64,000 nt of DNA, from positions 8,785,545 to 8,849,544 of the forward strand of contig JAYGXS010000009.1 in NCBI GenBank assembly GCA_036362985.1, given 5' to 3'. This document shows, piece by piece, positions 18,736 through 29,098 of this stretch. The number at the start of each line of letters is the position of its first letter. Position 1 is the stretch's first letter. Origin of the DNA: Ligula intestinalis (taxonomy: Eukaryota; Platyhelminthes; Cestoda; Diphyllobothriidea; Diphyllobothriidae). Made by a program: the position numbers and the translations under genes. The notes beneath the pieces were generated by a model. That model made no database searches and had not been told where the DNA came from. It saw only the letters and a list, made by a program, of their open reading frames with translations.

Positions 18736-20435
18736 ATGATAACTGATATGGCTGGAAAAATCGATCGATGGCGAGAGCTTTTTAGTGATCTACTGGATCC
18801 GCCTATGCGTTCACCTGCGAATCTACAGCTAACAACTGGAATTCCATACGGTAGTGACTGCGAACCACCTACGAGATTTGAACTGGAATCGGTAGTACAA
18901 CGATTAAAAGTTCGTAAGGCAGCGGGTGAAGATGGTATCCCAGCAGAAGCCTACAAAACTAATTGTCCTGCTTTGACGGAATCACTACATCGACTGTACT
19001 TTACTATGTGGACTACCGAAGTCATCCCGAATGACTGGTCACTGTCCATTATTTTACCGATACCGAAGCGCGGTGACATGACATTATGCTCAAATTACCG
19101 TGGCATCAGCCTCCTAGATATAACTGCCAAAGTGTTTGCGACCATCCTCCTCCGTAGATTTTCGACTGAGCGCAATCTTCGTACTCGTCTTAACCAAGGA
19201 GGGTTTCGTCCAGGTAGAGGATGTATTGAGCAGATCTTCATTCTACGCCGCATACTAGAGTACAGACATCAAAACCAACAGATCACCACCGCCTGTTTCA
19301 TTGACTTCAAGACCGCCTTTGATTCTATCGACAGAGAAGCTTTATGGCAGATCTTGCTTGCTGACGGTCTCCCGCCAAAGTTTCTCAATCGGATCAAGGC
19401 TTACTATAGCACAACATCAGCCCGAGTAAGAACCCTTGGTGAAGAGTCAACTTCTTTCCCTTTGACTTGTGGAGTTCGACAAGGGTGCCCTCTTTCTCCA
19501 GTTCTCTTCAATTTCTTGATCGATTGGGTAATGTATCAGTCAATTCTACCTGACAGTGGATGTGAAATCATCTCTGAATTCAGCGTACCTGACCTGGAAT
19601 ATGCCGATGACATTGTCGTACTCGGTAAAACTCTTCAATCACTACAGCCAACGCTAGACTGAATCGCCAGCCTCGCTACAAATAATGGTCTAACAATTAA
19701 TGTGCGCAAGACGAAGCTCCTGACTACGTATCTGGACGCAGCACAACCACTGTTTATCAGCGGTCAACCCATTGAAGAAGTTAGCTGCTTCCGCTATTTG
19801 GGCTCGAATATGCTGGCCAATGGACAGGCCAAAGACGAAATCAAGAACCGAATCGCGCAGGCTAGAAATGCATTTAGGCTGCTAGCCAGACCACTCTGGT
19901 CTCGCTCAAACATCAGCTTATGTACTAAGCTGCTGATATACAAAGCATCAATCAGGCTGGTATTAGTATATGCCTGCGAAACATGGCCAGTGAGAAAGGC
20001 AGACATCCTATCGCTCGAAGTCTTTGACCGTTGGTGTCTTCGACGCCTCTTAAGAGTCTTTTGCAGGATCGAATCTCCAATGTTGAGCTATACCGCAGAT
20101 GTTTCAAACTACCAAGTCTAGCATCGTACACCCAGCATCGCCAATTGCAATGGTTTGGCCATGTCCTGCGCAAACCATCGTCGGACCTCTGCAGATTGGT
20201 CGTGAACCCTTCTCGTTGTGCAAACTGGAGATACCGACAAGGCGGTCAACTGAAGACATGGCTCAGCACCGTTAAGTCGGGCGTTGAGCGGATGGGCCTC
20301 GTAACCGTTTACGACTTGCGACATTGGAACAAACAATGGGTTAACATCTGTGAAGAGCTCGCCTCTGACCGCCGCCAATGGGTCGCCGCTATTCGTGACA
20401 TCCGTGAAGCCGATTCATCCAACAACAGGAGCTAA
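18736..20435 (+). pseudogene. RTE reverse transcriptase and C-terminal region
   Basis: From 18736 the frame contains KAAGEDGIPAEAYK (motif 0/1), NYRGISLLDITAKVFATILL, NQGGFRPGRGCIEQIF, ACFIDFKTAFDSIDREALW (motif A), GVRQGCPLSPVLFNFLIDWV (motif B) and LEYADDIVVL (motif C, about 19596-19625). A TGA at 19660-19662 interrupts the frame, which resumes through NNGLTINVRKTKLL, VSCFRYLGSNMLANG and VYACETWPVRKADI. Near 20031-20121 it shifts frame to finish with QHRQLQWFGHVLRKPSSD and QLKTWLSTVKSGVERMG, ending at 20435. Blocks and order are those of RTE polymerases. The two visible lesions are enough to inactivate it. Confidence 0.9.
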
Positions 20436-20754
20436 TCGGATCAAGTATCAAGTATGCGTCAACGGCATTTGTTATATTAGTGTATATAAGTATAAGTACA
20501 AGTAGTCGGGAGCATGTTGAGTGTTGGTCTCTATCTCTCTGCGCCCACCCACCCACCTGAGCCCGGTGCTAAGACAGAGTCAAAATGCCCAATAAGGGAT
20601 TGGCCGCACCAATCTCCAAGCTTGCCGCCACTCTAGGCTTATTCACGGGTGTTCTCGACTCTCTTAGCTGTTGGGTGAATGGTTCGAGGATGCAGAATGC
20701 TTGTTGCGAAAATGGACTCGTCACTGTGGCAGCGTTTGTCTATGCAGTAGTTGC

Positions 20755-21135
20755 CGGCTATTAAGCACACGGTTAATAAGCCCAGCCGCGTATTAAGGCC
20801 AAGTCAGCTTGTGACGGAATTTTACCTAGTAAAATCCGCCAGCTAATAAGCTCAGTTTGCCAACAGGACAGCGTGAAATTCTCATCTCTCTGCGTGCGCA
20901 ACTGGTTACGTGTTGCAAATAATTTTTTTGTTTTTTTGATTGCGTAAAATACAGACAAACAGCATTCTTTTCTTGTACATAACCAAGCTCTACACATAAT
21001 ACAATACGTATGTAATGTATACTGCCTATCGTGCGTTTGCTTATCAAGAACTAGGACTCTCCGGTTAATGTGCCCGCCGCTTATTAAGCCCAATTTGGTC
21101 TGGGCCCGAGGTGGGCTTAATAGTCGGTGACTGCG
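20755..21135. mobile_element. possible nonautonomous DNA transposon with degraded inverted ends
   Basis: The left end reads CCGGCTATTAAGCACACGG, then TTAATAAGCCCA. The right end, reverse-complemented, reads CCGACTATTAAGCCCACCTC, then TTAATAAGCGG. The TTAATAAGC boxes recur inside both ends. The roughly 380 bp element has no ORF. The arrangement resembles pogo/Tc1-type miniature elements, but the arms are short and imperfect. Confidence 0.4.
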
Positions 21136-21266
21136 AAGCCTTACTCCTCATCCACTTGATTGTTTGATTGTTTACATTTCACATGACGACGAGTTCGCTG
21201 TCGGAACGGATTAACCGAGGTTGCACGGTACTTCTCTCAACAAGCTGTCTTTTTGCCATCTCGCAG

Positions 21267-22289
21267 AAACCGGGTTTTCTGACTGGCAGTGGCCCTTCCC
21301 GACATGCGGCGGTGGAACCTCTTTCCTCCACTGGTCGCTCTCCTCAGGATAAGGTGTCTTATCCAAGTCTGACCCGGCATCGGCCACCTCAGCAGCAGCA
21401 CTCTTCCTACTCCGTATGGTCCATCCTCTCGCTGTCCTCGTCGGAGTGGGCAGAGACTGTTCCTCCTCCCTCCCTGCTGCACTTTGATACTCCGGTCGCC
21501 TCCAACGTCATCGGCGGTAGCGGCGGCGGCGGCGGCAGCGCCACGTTGTCTTATCATCGTCGCCACCCCCGCCGCCTCTCGCAGTCCTGCTTGTTTGAAT
21601 CAACCACGCCGACCGACCAGCCCTCACTCTCACCCCCCTGCTGCTGTTCCCCTGTCTCGGCCTCCTCTCTTTCCCTCTGCTCGCACGAAGGCGAGGCCGT
21701 GGCTGCCTACCTATCAGGCGCGTCCAAGCACCTACCTCCGGCGGTTGTCTCCTCGACATTCTCCGACAGCGCCACTCGCCGCGGTCACACCACTTCCTTC
21801 TGCGATCTTTGTGGATCCTCGGCGGTGGTGCCGGGGGCCGATTCAGCAGCGAGTCAGCAGCAGCTGCACCAGCATCGAAAACGTGCCGTCTCGCATTCGG
21901 AAAGAGACTATATGCTGCTGCGACAGCAGGCTGTGATGAACGCGAACAAGCTGAACAAGACGTCCGGTGGCAGTGGCAGCGGCGTCGGCGTCAGCGGTGG
22001 AATCCAGTGCCATGAATATGCAAACTTTGAGGTTTGTGCCCGAGCCAATACCCTGCCCCACAACAGCAAGCAACAGCATGGCCAACGCGCCTCCAACAAC
22101 CGTCAGGCTGCTTCTCGTGGTGGTGGCCAGCAACACGACCTTCCCTCTGCTGATAGGCCCCAGGCACGATCTGGGGATGTTTGCGACGGCGGCTCCTCAG
22201 CCCCATTTTCACACACTGAAGGTGTGGACTTTAAGAGTCCAGCCATCAGGAGTGTCGCTGCGTCAACCTCCCACCAGTCCCCTTCCGTG
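21267..22289 (+). CDS. adaptor-like host gene, visible exon 4 (341 codons)
   Basis: The exon starts after a good acceptor (TTTTTGCCATCTCGCAG, ending 21266) and ends at CCGTG|GTGAGT (22290), both phase 0. If the acceptor is not used, the frame could extend left to an ATG at 21168. The protein is Ser/His/Gln/Gly-rich and low in complexity. Stretches include SHRRHP-type runs, GSGGGGGSATLSY and SQQQLHQHRKRAVS. Possible phosphotyrosine sites are ERDYMLLRQ and HEYANFEVCARANTLP; the latter contains YANF, a YxN motif bound by Grb2-type SH2 domains. No folded domain is evident. Length, clean splice sites and G+C-rich codon use argue for a real exon rather than a chance frame. Its role as a signalling scaffold is inference from the tyrosine motifs here and in later exons. 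Confidence 0.7.
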
Positions 22290-22435
22290 GTGAGTTTTCA
22301 TCGTTGTCTTTTTAATACATATAAGTAGTATAAATAATATTAGTGTGTTAGTTTGACCATTGCAAGCCATGATGTCTACCATTTGCCTGAAAGCAGGTGA
22401 CTGTGGTCAGGTTTAGTGAAAGTAGACATGCCGCG

Positions 22436-22630
22436 ATCTACCCCACTCTAACCATGACCGCTTTGACTGGTGGCAAGTCTGAAGTCGAGATGACCGAAGC
22501 AGGCTGCTGGCGGAAGCCGCTTTCTTCAATGCAGCCTGAAACACCGCCTAACTTAGCCTTTAGTGACAGTAGACTTTGCGCAAGTACTACTGCACGGTTT
22601 GCCTCCACTCACCTATAGTAGGTGTCTAGG
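22436..22630. repeat. intronic direct repeat, unit 1
   Basis: AGTCGAGATGACCGAAGCAG, TTAGTGACAGTAGACTTTGC and GCCTCCACTCACCTAT match unit 2 at 23158-23352 over about 190 bp at high identity. The units are about 720 bp apart. I do not recognise the family. Confidence 0.9.
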
Positions 22631-23157
22631 CACCGTAGAGAGATTGGTGTAGCAGATCTTGGCCTCCGTGAAGACGGTTGAGAACGCGCGAAGACGCGTC
22701 TGCTATGGTTGCCAAAGCGAGGGGTAAACCCACTGGCTAAGGCTGAAGGCTGGCCAGTCAAAACAATGAAAGGCGTGAACACGTGTTCGTGACCCTAACA
22801 GGCGCTTGACGCGCGTGCATCGTGTCATGATGTCCCGACATTACGGACGGGTATACACAGGAATGGCACGCTTAGGAGGTGGTAGATTTCGGCGAAGCTG
22901 CTGCGATGGAGCCCGCCGGGCCTTAATTACGAGCCTTGCGTCTTAAGCTCGAGCTTGCTCAATCCGGCGTCACACTAAAGGGCGCGTTGTTACCCCAGCG
23001 ATTGGGCCTGTGAAGAAATATGTCAATCCAAGTGCTAAATTGGACTATAAGTAAGTGTATTATGACCATCGGTTTCGGCGAAATCCACCAGGTGCTCAAG
23101 AGCAGAGATAATAATGGAGCTTAGTACGAGATTATCGTGAAATACGACGCGCAAGTG

Positions 23158-23352
23158 TCTACCTCACTCTAACCCTAACCGCTTTGATCGGTGACAAGAC
23201 CGAAGTCGAGATGACCGAAGCAGGCTTTGAGTGGAAGCCGCTTTCTCCGATGCGGCCTGAAACACCACCTAGGTTAGCCTTTAGTGACAGTAGACTTTGC
23301 GCGGGTACTACTGCACGGTCTGCCTCCACTCACCTATGGTAGGTGTCTAGCC
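23158..23352. repeat. intronic direct repeat, unit 2
   Basis: Second copy of the unit at 22436-22630. It shows scattered transitions and an expanded CTAACCCTAACC segment where unit 1 has CTAACCATGACC. Confidence 0.9.
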
Positions 23353-24044
23353 AGACTTTATTAAGCCAGGACTGGTACTGCTACTTCTAATACAACTTAT
23401 TTGGGTGTAACTTAGTGATAGTATTTGCTGGTACTGACTGTTTTATAAGTTACGCTGATTAAAGTCAGCACTGGGCTCGTATCCCCTCAATCTCGGAAAG
23501 AGGTGCAGTAGTACTGGTGCTGGCACTGACGCCACCATTTGTCAGAGGTGACGCTGATTAAGCGAACGCTAGGTTTCATTACCCCTGGGTCTTAACAAGG
23601 AGTACGACTCTGGGTTTAACTATTTCGGGTAAGTATATGCTTGGGACCCTGAGCACAGCAGCGTTTGCCTTGGTTTCCGCACTCTCAACTCTATTCATTC
23701 AGCTGTGTACGTTTCTACTTGGTACGGGCTAAGATACTGCTGCTATAGATACGTGCCTTTACTAGAAGTGCTAATTTCTAGCGATCATACCTTCTAAGAC
23801 CAGTAGATAGTATACTATAAGTACTACCTGTGTGTGCTTTTTAAGGAGTCGCGCCCACTTTGCACTCCAAATCTGTGTGTGAGTTAATAGTGATTCGCAT
23901 TTGGATAGTAATAGCGCAAACCCTACTATGCCCTTGTGTCGAGCAATTTGTCTTCTTAATACATAGCAGCAGTAGTAGTAATAGTAGTAGCATTAGCAGC
24001 AATAGTAGTAGCAGTTAGAATAACCCTATTGTTAAACATTTGAC

Positions 24045-24124
24045 GGCCTCGGTGGGATTCGAACCCACACCAGCGAGGCAAGGCTTGCGTACAGCTAACG
24101 CTCTAGCTAACTGAGCCATCGAGT
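24045..24124 (-). tRNA. tRNA-like sequence, probably a pseudogene or SINE head
   Basis: The minus strand has a box-A-like D arm (TGGCTCAGTTAGCTAGAGC) and a perfect TpsiC arm (GTGGG TTCGAAT CCCAC) followed by CGAGGCC. The 5' acceptor strand (expected to pair with CGAGGCC) is not complementary, and the middle does not fold into a normal anticodon arm. It is therefore not a functional tRNA as it stands. It is flanked by AGT-type triplets. Confidence 0.55.
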
Positions 24125-24198
24125 AGTGATAGTAATAATAGTATTAGTTATGTAGCAATCTCTAATTTTACCTTCTGGTGCCTCTCTTGTGCCCACAG

Positions 24199-24681
24199 GC
24201 TTCCCTGTCAAGTTCGGCTGCCTCGCACACTTCTTCGCCCAGCTCCCCGCCCCTGGCATACTGCAATCTGCCCAATACCCTGCTTGCCATAAGCAGCAAC
24301 ACCAGTTGTGGTAGCATAAGCAGTAGCAACAGCTACTTCTACCAGCAACAGCAGGCGGCAGCCGAGCGCGCAGCCCTCAGTGATGCCATGGCCTCTTACG
24401 CCAATTGGCCGATGCTGCTGGGCCGTCGCGGTCCCTCCTCCTCCAGCACCAGTGGCCGGTACGGGACCCTGTCGGGCTCTCCGCCTTTGGCGACGGCAGC
24501 GGCGCCACTACTGCCGCTGATGGCGAACTCCGCTCGAGAGCCCTCGGATGGATCTCTTCGTTCAACTGGTGAAGCTTCGGGCCTGCGGAGGTCCTACTGC
24601 GGCCCCCCTTGCCTAACGAGGAACCTTACTGCTGGGGTTAGTAGCGAAACCAGCACGAACAGCTGTGTCGTGCCCGATGAG
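24199..24681 (+). CDS. adaptor-like host gene, visible exon 5 (161 codons)
   Basis: Bounded by CCCACAG (ending 24198) and GAG|GTGAGA (24682), both phase 0. It begins ASLSSSAASHTSSPSSPPLA and is Ser/Ala-rich, with YFYQQQQAAAERAALSDAMA. It then has SYANWPMLLGRRG, a second YxN motif, and SGRYGTLSGSPPLA. The repetition of YAN sites across exons 4 and 5 is the main reason to think of a docking protein that recruits SH2 proteins. No catalytic or membrane segment is present. The next intron is only 119 bp (24682-24800). Confidence 0.72.
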
Positions 24682-24800
24682 GTGAGAGCGCACCCTTCTC
24701 TACCTGTTTTTGAACCTTCCCTTCCCCCCCCCCTATTTTTCTCCGCACGGCAGTGTCCTAAATGTGTGCATTTTTCTCGCCCCCCTTTCCCGTGTTTCAG

Positions 24801-25829
24801 GTTAGAGATCCGAAGAGGAACTACGCCCTTGTTGACCTGCGTCCCAGTCCTGCGAGCTCTGTCCTAACTCCAACGGACATAACCATCAATCCCTCCTGTG
24901 CCGGCAGTCGCGCCTCCAACTTCTCCGCGGCAGCCGGCGGTAGCGGCTCCATCGCTGCGGACGTCCGGTTATCTAGCAGAGCTGGTGGCATCGCCACCGG
25001 TGAGGAGCCGCTTTCTGAGCCAGATTCCTCTGCCTCCACGTTGATGGGTTTCTCCACCACCACCTCCTCGTCGACTCTACTACAACAACAGCAGCAGAGG
25101 ACTCAACATTCTGGTACTGCGGCAGCGACAGATGCTTGCGACGGCGTCGGCCTCGGCGCAACCAACTTCATGGACTCCAAGCAGAGCCACCTGTCTGTGG
25201 GCGGCTGTTCGACGCGCAGCGGGGGCATGTATCGTCGTCGACACAGCCACAGTCTTTCTTCGGCTCTGCCTGAACCGCCGCTGAACTACGTCCACGTAAT
25301 TACTATGCCTCGGCGAACTGGCGGCGAACAGAATGTTCAGCCAGCCGCGCGGCAGTATGCACCAGGACGACCAGAATGCGTGTCCGCGGACTCGCTGCCA
25401 CCGCGATGTGGTGCACCTCGAGAGTCCTGGGCGGAGGCGAGTTCTTCGGGCTTGGGTGCGGAAACCCTACTCTCCGACCACCACCACCACCTGCCGCCGC
25501 CCGTCGGGGCCTCGGAGGCTCCGCTCGCAGCTGCTGCTGCAGAGGTAGGAGCGGCAGCACCGCATCTACGGACTCCGGACGTAGCCTACGCGCAGATTGA
25601 CTTTGTCCGCACTCGAGCCCTCAGCGCGGTTAATGGCAACCTCGAGAGCCTACTCTCCTCGGCCTCTGAGCGTCAGGCCGCTGCTGCGGCTGGTGGTGCT
25701 GGTGGTAGTGGCACTGTTCCGAAGGCCGGTCGCAGCGCTTTTGGCCTGAAGTCAGTGTCACGGTCCAAACGCATCATAAATCGCGGTTCGCGCAAGAAAT
25801 CCAATGTCTGTCCCGGCGGCGAACCTTGA
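24801..25829 (+). CDS. adaptor-like host gene, last exon with stop
   Basis: It starts after CCCGTGTTTCAG (ending 24800) in phase 0 and ends at TGA (25827-25829). The first residues, VRDPKRNYALVDLRPSPA, hold a conserved-looking tyrosine motif. Further motifs are PPLNYVHVITMPRR and, near the C-terminus, DVAYAQIDFVRTRALSAVNG. Y-x-x-I/V-D-F followed by a basic residue and TxAL is the style of tyrosine motif found in IRS, GAB/DOS and related docking proteins. The rest is Ser/Gly/Ala-rich with poly-Gln and a basic tail (SVSRSKRIINRGSRKKSN). SH2, SH3 or kinase domains are absent. The most plausible reading is the C-terminal tail of a receptor-proximal adaptor. Without the N-terminal domain the family cannot be fixed. 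Confidence 0.75.
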   Translation, partial: VRDPKRNYALVDLRPSPASSVLTPTDITINPSCAGSRASNFSAAAGGSGSIAADVRLSSRAGGIATGEEPLSEPDSSASTLMGFSTTTSSSTLLQQQQQRTQHSGTAAATDACDGVGLGATNFMDSKQSHLSVGGCSTRSGGMYRRRHSHSLSSALPEPPLNYVHVITMPRRTGGEQNVQPAARQYAPGRPECVSADSLPPRCGAPRESWAEASSSGLGAETLLSDHHHHLPPPVGASEAPLAAAAAEVGAAAPHLRTPDVAYAQIDFVRTRALSAVNGNLESLLSSASERQAAAAAGGAGGSGTVPKAGRSAFGLKSVSRSKRIINRGSRKKSNVCPGGEP

Positions 25830-26640
25830 GACGCGCCTACCGTGGTTCGTCTTGTTCGTCCTTCCACGTCGCGGAAAGTCGCGCATTTAGTGCAACGCTC
25901 CTCCCCCCTCCCCCTGATTTATCACCTCCGCTCGCTTCCAAAAGCGCGTATTATGAGCCCCCCCGTCGCCTTCCACTCTCTCTCTCTCTCTTGCTTGCGC
26001 AATTTCGTCTGCGATTTTATTTACATCAGTTTTACGCTAACAAGTTGTTTTGTTTCCGTGGGGTGTAGGGCCTTTCCTCATGCATTCAATTTTTTGGCCC
26101 CGCACTCCTGATTTATATACTCCTCGTCCTCCTTTTTGACAAGATGGGCCTGTTAAAGAGAGTACTTTTAAACATTGTATACATACTATATACATTATGC
26201 GTGTGTTTGTACATAAACAGCTATCCAGTAGACAGTACTCAGCTACCTCGCCGCTGCCTGTTCCCTCCCCCCCCCCCCTCGGTGCCCTCGTTTCCTCCCC
26301 GTCACGCCTTCTTGTATTCAGTAAGCAGCCTTTTGTGTATTATTCAGTCAGACCCCTCTTCCCCTCACCCGTCCTTGGCCGGCCGGTCGGGTGCACGCCA
26401 CGCAACGCCATTCCGGCTTTGTTTACTTTCCGTGTAATCTGGTTCTTTATTTTCGGCTATTCCTCTGTGATCTGTGTTTATCCACATTAGGGCTCTGTCC
26501 CCCCACCCTCTATTCCCCTGTTGGCGCTTCCCTCTTTCTCAGCCTCTGGTGCCTACCAGCCCCCATCGGTGATCTCACCATTTAAAATTATATAATTTCC
26601 CAAATTCTATCCAGCCTCCATTTGTCTTTCAACCCAGCCT
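25830..26640 (+). other. probable 3' untranslated region and flank of the adaptor-like gene
   Basis: C/T-rich sequence follows the stop. No gene is visible. The nearest canonical AATAAA is at 26805-26810, inside the next repeat, so the true polyadenylation site is unclear. Confidence 0.4.
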
Positions 26641-27155
26641 GTTGGTAGTGGTGGTGGTGTTGGGGTATTTTGGGTAGGAATGCGTCGTGGGGCCGCCTGA
26701 GAGCGGCGCGAAGCGTGCCCCTCGGTTTTACGGACACCTAGTTTTAGGGGATAGGATGGTGGGGGGTATGTCAGGGAGCAAATCAGTTTGCAATAATCCT
26801 GCAAAATAAAAGAAAGTTACGAGGGTAAGTTGGAGGATGTACCCTGGCCTCTGGCGAGGACACTGAAGTACATTTTAATATCATCACTAAACCTAAATAG
26901 ACCAACTGCGAGCGCGGGTATGTCGGTGAGTGTCCCGCTGACCTCGGGCGAGGTCATTGATGTACATTTTTTAGTTTTATCGCTAACCTTAAGTAGAATA
27001 ATGTTGAATGAGTGAAGAAGTAAGCGATTATTCCCCTGGTTTATTTGACAAGCCGTTTTACTTAATATACTGACTTGAGTGGCTATTGTACATGGTGGCC
27101 TTTCGAGGACCCCTCCGCAGTCCAATATCATCCAGTCCCTACTGGACTAACGGCC
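26640..27155 (+). repeat. dispersed repeat of about 500 bp, copy 1 (copy 2 at 44135-44660)
   Basis: Shared blocks in the same order are CAATAATCCTG, GGACACTGAA, CCTCGGGCGAGGTCATTGA, AGTAAGCGATT and GGCCTTTCGAGGACCCCTC, then ATCCAGTCCCTACTGG. Overall similarity is moderate, with many substitutions and small indels. There is no ORF, and no terminal inverted repeat is obvious. The right end at CCCTACTGG is sharp in both copies. Family unknown. Confidence 0.85.
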
Positions 27156-28340
27156 GATGTACTACAAACTGGGACTGAAAATTTCAACTTACTTTAAATT
27201 TGTCAGTAAGTGGTTATAATCCATAAGTACCCGTCTTAGGCCCCAGAACATACATATTTTTAGGGTTTGAGCCGGGGAAAAGCGGCAGGCCCTTGAGTCG
27301 TGGATAGCCCATACAATGGGCTGCTCTGGCTTTGCGCGGGGGACCAAGTTTGCTTAAGGGAGAGTTCCGCAATAGGCACATGATAATGCTCGCCGGAGCA
27401 GTTTTTATTTCTGCCGACCTTTCGAAGAGCTTGTCGAATTTTGACGTCTAGACGAAATAACGAAGCTCCTATTAAGTATTATCCCAAAATAATGATAATG
27501 TAACACGCAAAAATGTTGAACGCGATAATATTGAATAGACAGAGCAAGTCTAGTTTTGTCCGCGTAAAAGTTTATATGCGCGTGGGTTTAGACAAGCCCG
27601 CCCAGTCCTCAGGAAAGGATGCAGGTTTTGGCATCCGAGCCCGCGAGGAATCGATTAGCTTCGGGCGTATGCATGTCAACAGCGGAAGATGCACAAGTAC
27701 AAGACCGCCCGGAGGCAGCACTGGGCGCGCGGGTAGACAAAGGTTTGGAGGATGAGAAGGAGATGAATCCGCGCAGCACTACTGTTATGGGGACGCGAAT
27801 GGTGGCGCGCTCAGAGCTGAATGTGCACGCCAGTTGAGCCATGCCAGCAGACCGGCCACGCGCCCCGTGAGTACACGTGACGCCCGCCCCCACGTGCACT
27901 GCAAATGTTCTAGAACGTCTCGCAGCGTGGGAAACAACGTCAGAACTACCCCCCTCGTGCGATAGGCCAGGAACAGTCTAGAAGGACCAACGCCTTATGA
28001 TAGGCTGTAGTGGACATGCTGAGTCATTCTTCCGCTGTCTCTGTATTGTCGTGAATGGATGCTCTTGCGATCAGAAGCGGCCTTGCCTCCTTCTACCTGT
28101 TTCTCCATGGGACACAACAAATACCCTAATAGCAAGTGCAGCTCAAGTGGACATAATCCGTCATATGTATCCGCTTGGAATTGCTACGAGGCCCCTGTAG
28201 CACTGCCATTTTTCTTCCTTCGTCGCTCACGAACCTAGCATGACTAACCCTCTCACAATTTCATGGTTCATCTGTCTTGTCGTGCCAACCTCTCTAGTTT
28301 GCAATTAAAATTTCTCAGTGCTAATATTTCTTCTGATGAC
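27156..28340. other. no gene recognised
   Basis: Open frames of 70-96 codons overlap on both strands at 27600-27900 without recognisable motifs. I see no repeats shared with other parts of the window. Confidence 0.4.
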
Positions 28341-28349
28341 GGTAGGGGC

Positions 28350-28450
28350 CATTGGTCAATCCAACAGCGACGATAAAATTATGATTGTCCCAGCAGACGA
28401 AGGACGGGCCACCGTAATCATAGGAAATTCCAGCTGTTCGGAGTCTACTT
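28350..28450 (+). pseudogene. Penelope-like polymerase, N-terminal block only
   Basis: Plus-strand translation gives NSDDKIMIVPADEGRATVII. IVPADKGRATVVM is the hallmark N-terminal block of Penelope reverse transcriptases. None of the downstream domains follow, so this is an isolated scrap. It is the only place in the window where this block is seen. Confidence 0.75.
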
Positions 28451-28839
28451 GGTCCACGTCCCCCTAGTAGCAAAACCAAGCGGATTCCATCATGGAACTC
28501 CACTGGAAAATCCGGATCCGGATGCCGGATTTATAACGGATTTTGTCCACTTCGCTACAGGGGTATCGAATTCAGGTTGCCACAAGCTTGGTCGCCTCCC
28601 CTGGGTCAACGCGTATCCTGCCACTGTCGATCAGCTAATTGAATGTCTGCCTGAACCTCGTGGCTACGGACTGACCGATTTTTTCCCTCGTTCGCTGATT
28701 GGCTGATCAGCTTGGCTCAGGGCACGCGTTAAATGACGGCTTGTCTGAAGTTCGCGCGCGCACATATTCACCACCATATATGCGTGTGGTCGCATGTCCT
28801 ACACGCGAAGGCTTTTTATCGCAAAAGGAGTTGTTAAGG

Positions 28840-29000
28840 CTAAGCCGGTTGAGCCCTAACTACTGCGATCTTCCAGGCCCGGTTCCTTAGAAGAAGATAG
28901 AAGTCGTGGAAGCCAAGGTAGAAGGAGAATTTATTCTGTACAGAATAAGAAGGAGAAGAATTAACAGAATGGTTGACTTGGCCAGGGCTGGAGTTCGACC
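28840..29000 (-). repeat. TTCTGTACAGAA-family repeat, partial copy
   Basis: The minus strand contains the palindromic box TTCTGTACAGAA, then GGAACCGGGCCTGGAAGATC and a GGCTTAAC-type end, like the copies at 31020-31132 and 43365-43480. Confidence 0.8.
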
Positions 29001-29098
29001 ATAAGGAGCGAGAGAGAGCGCGTCCGCCGCGCACCGGGGCGAAAGGTCGAGTGAATGGGCTTAGTGTGAAGTTTTTTTATGCCAGCGCAGACATTCAA

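Larger units (their letters stand above)
16190..20435 (+). mobile_element. RTE-clade LINE, nearly full length, inactive
   Basis: In order: a 5' region with two direct repeats of about 250 bp starting at 16190 and 16751 (period 561) plus a third partial unit at 17047; an ORF with an apurinic-type endonuclease (about 17460-18240); a linker; a reverse transcriptase (18736-20120) with YADD; and an RTE-type C-terminus (20031-20435). A tail with CAAGTATCAAGTAT follows the stop. Frameshifts near 17995, 18650 and 20040 and a stop at 19660-19662 inactivate it. It lies in the large intron in the same orientation as the host gene. Confidence 0.88.
12847..21266 (+). other. 8.4 kb intron of the adaptor-like gene, filled with retroelements
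   Basis: It begins GTACGC and ends in a good acceptor (CTTTTTGCCATCTCGCAG). It contains a Penelope 3' half on the minus strand, an RTE fragment, an LTR-like repeat, an almost complete RTE LINE in the gene's orientation, and an inverted-repeat element. Segments 14350-14700 and 15000-16180 show nothing I can name. Confidence 0.45.
22290..24198 (+). other. intron of the adaptor-like gene; carries a 190 bp direct repeat and a tRNA-like sequence
   Basis: Begins GTGAGT and ends TTGTGCCCACAG. Apart from the direct repeats (22436-22630, 23158-23352), interrupted AGT/AGC triplets near 23970-24015 and the tRNA-like segment, nothing is recognised. Confidence 0.65.

Noticed and set aside
21237..21566. 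minus-strand frame opposite the adaptor exon
   Set aside because: Its Ala/Arg runs are the complement of the Gly/Ser codons of the better-supported plus-strand exon.
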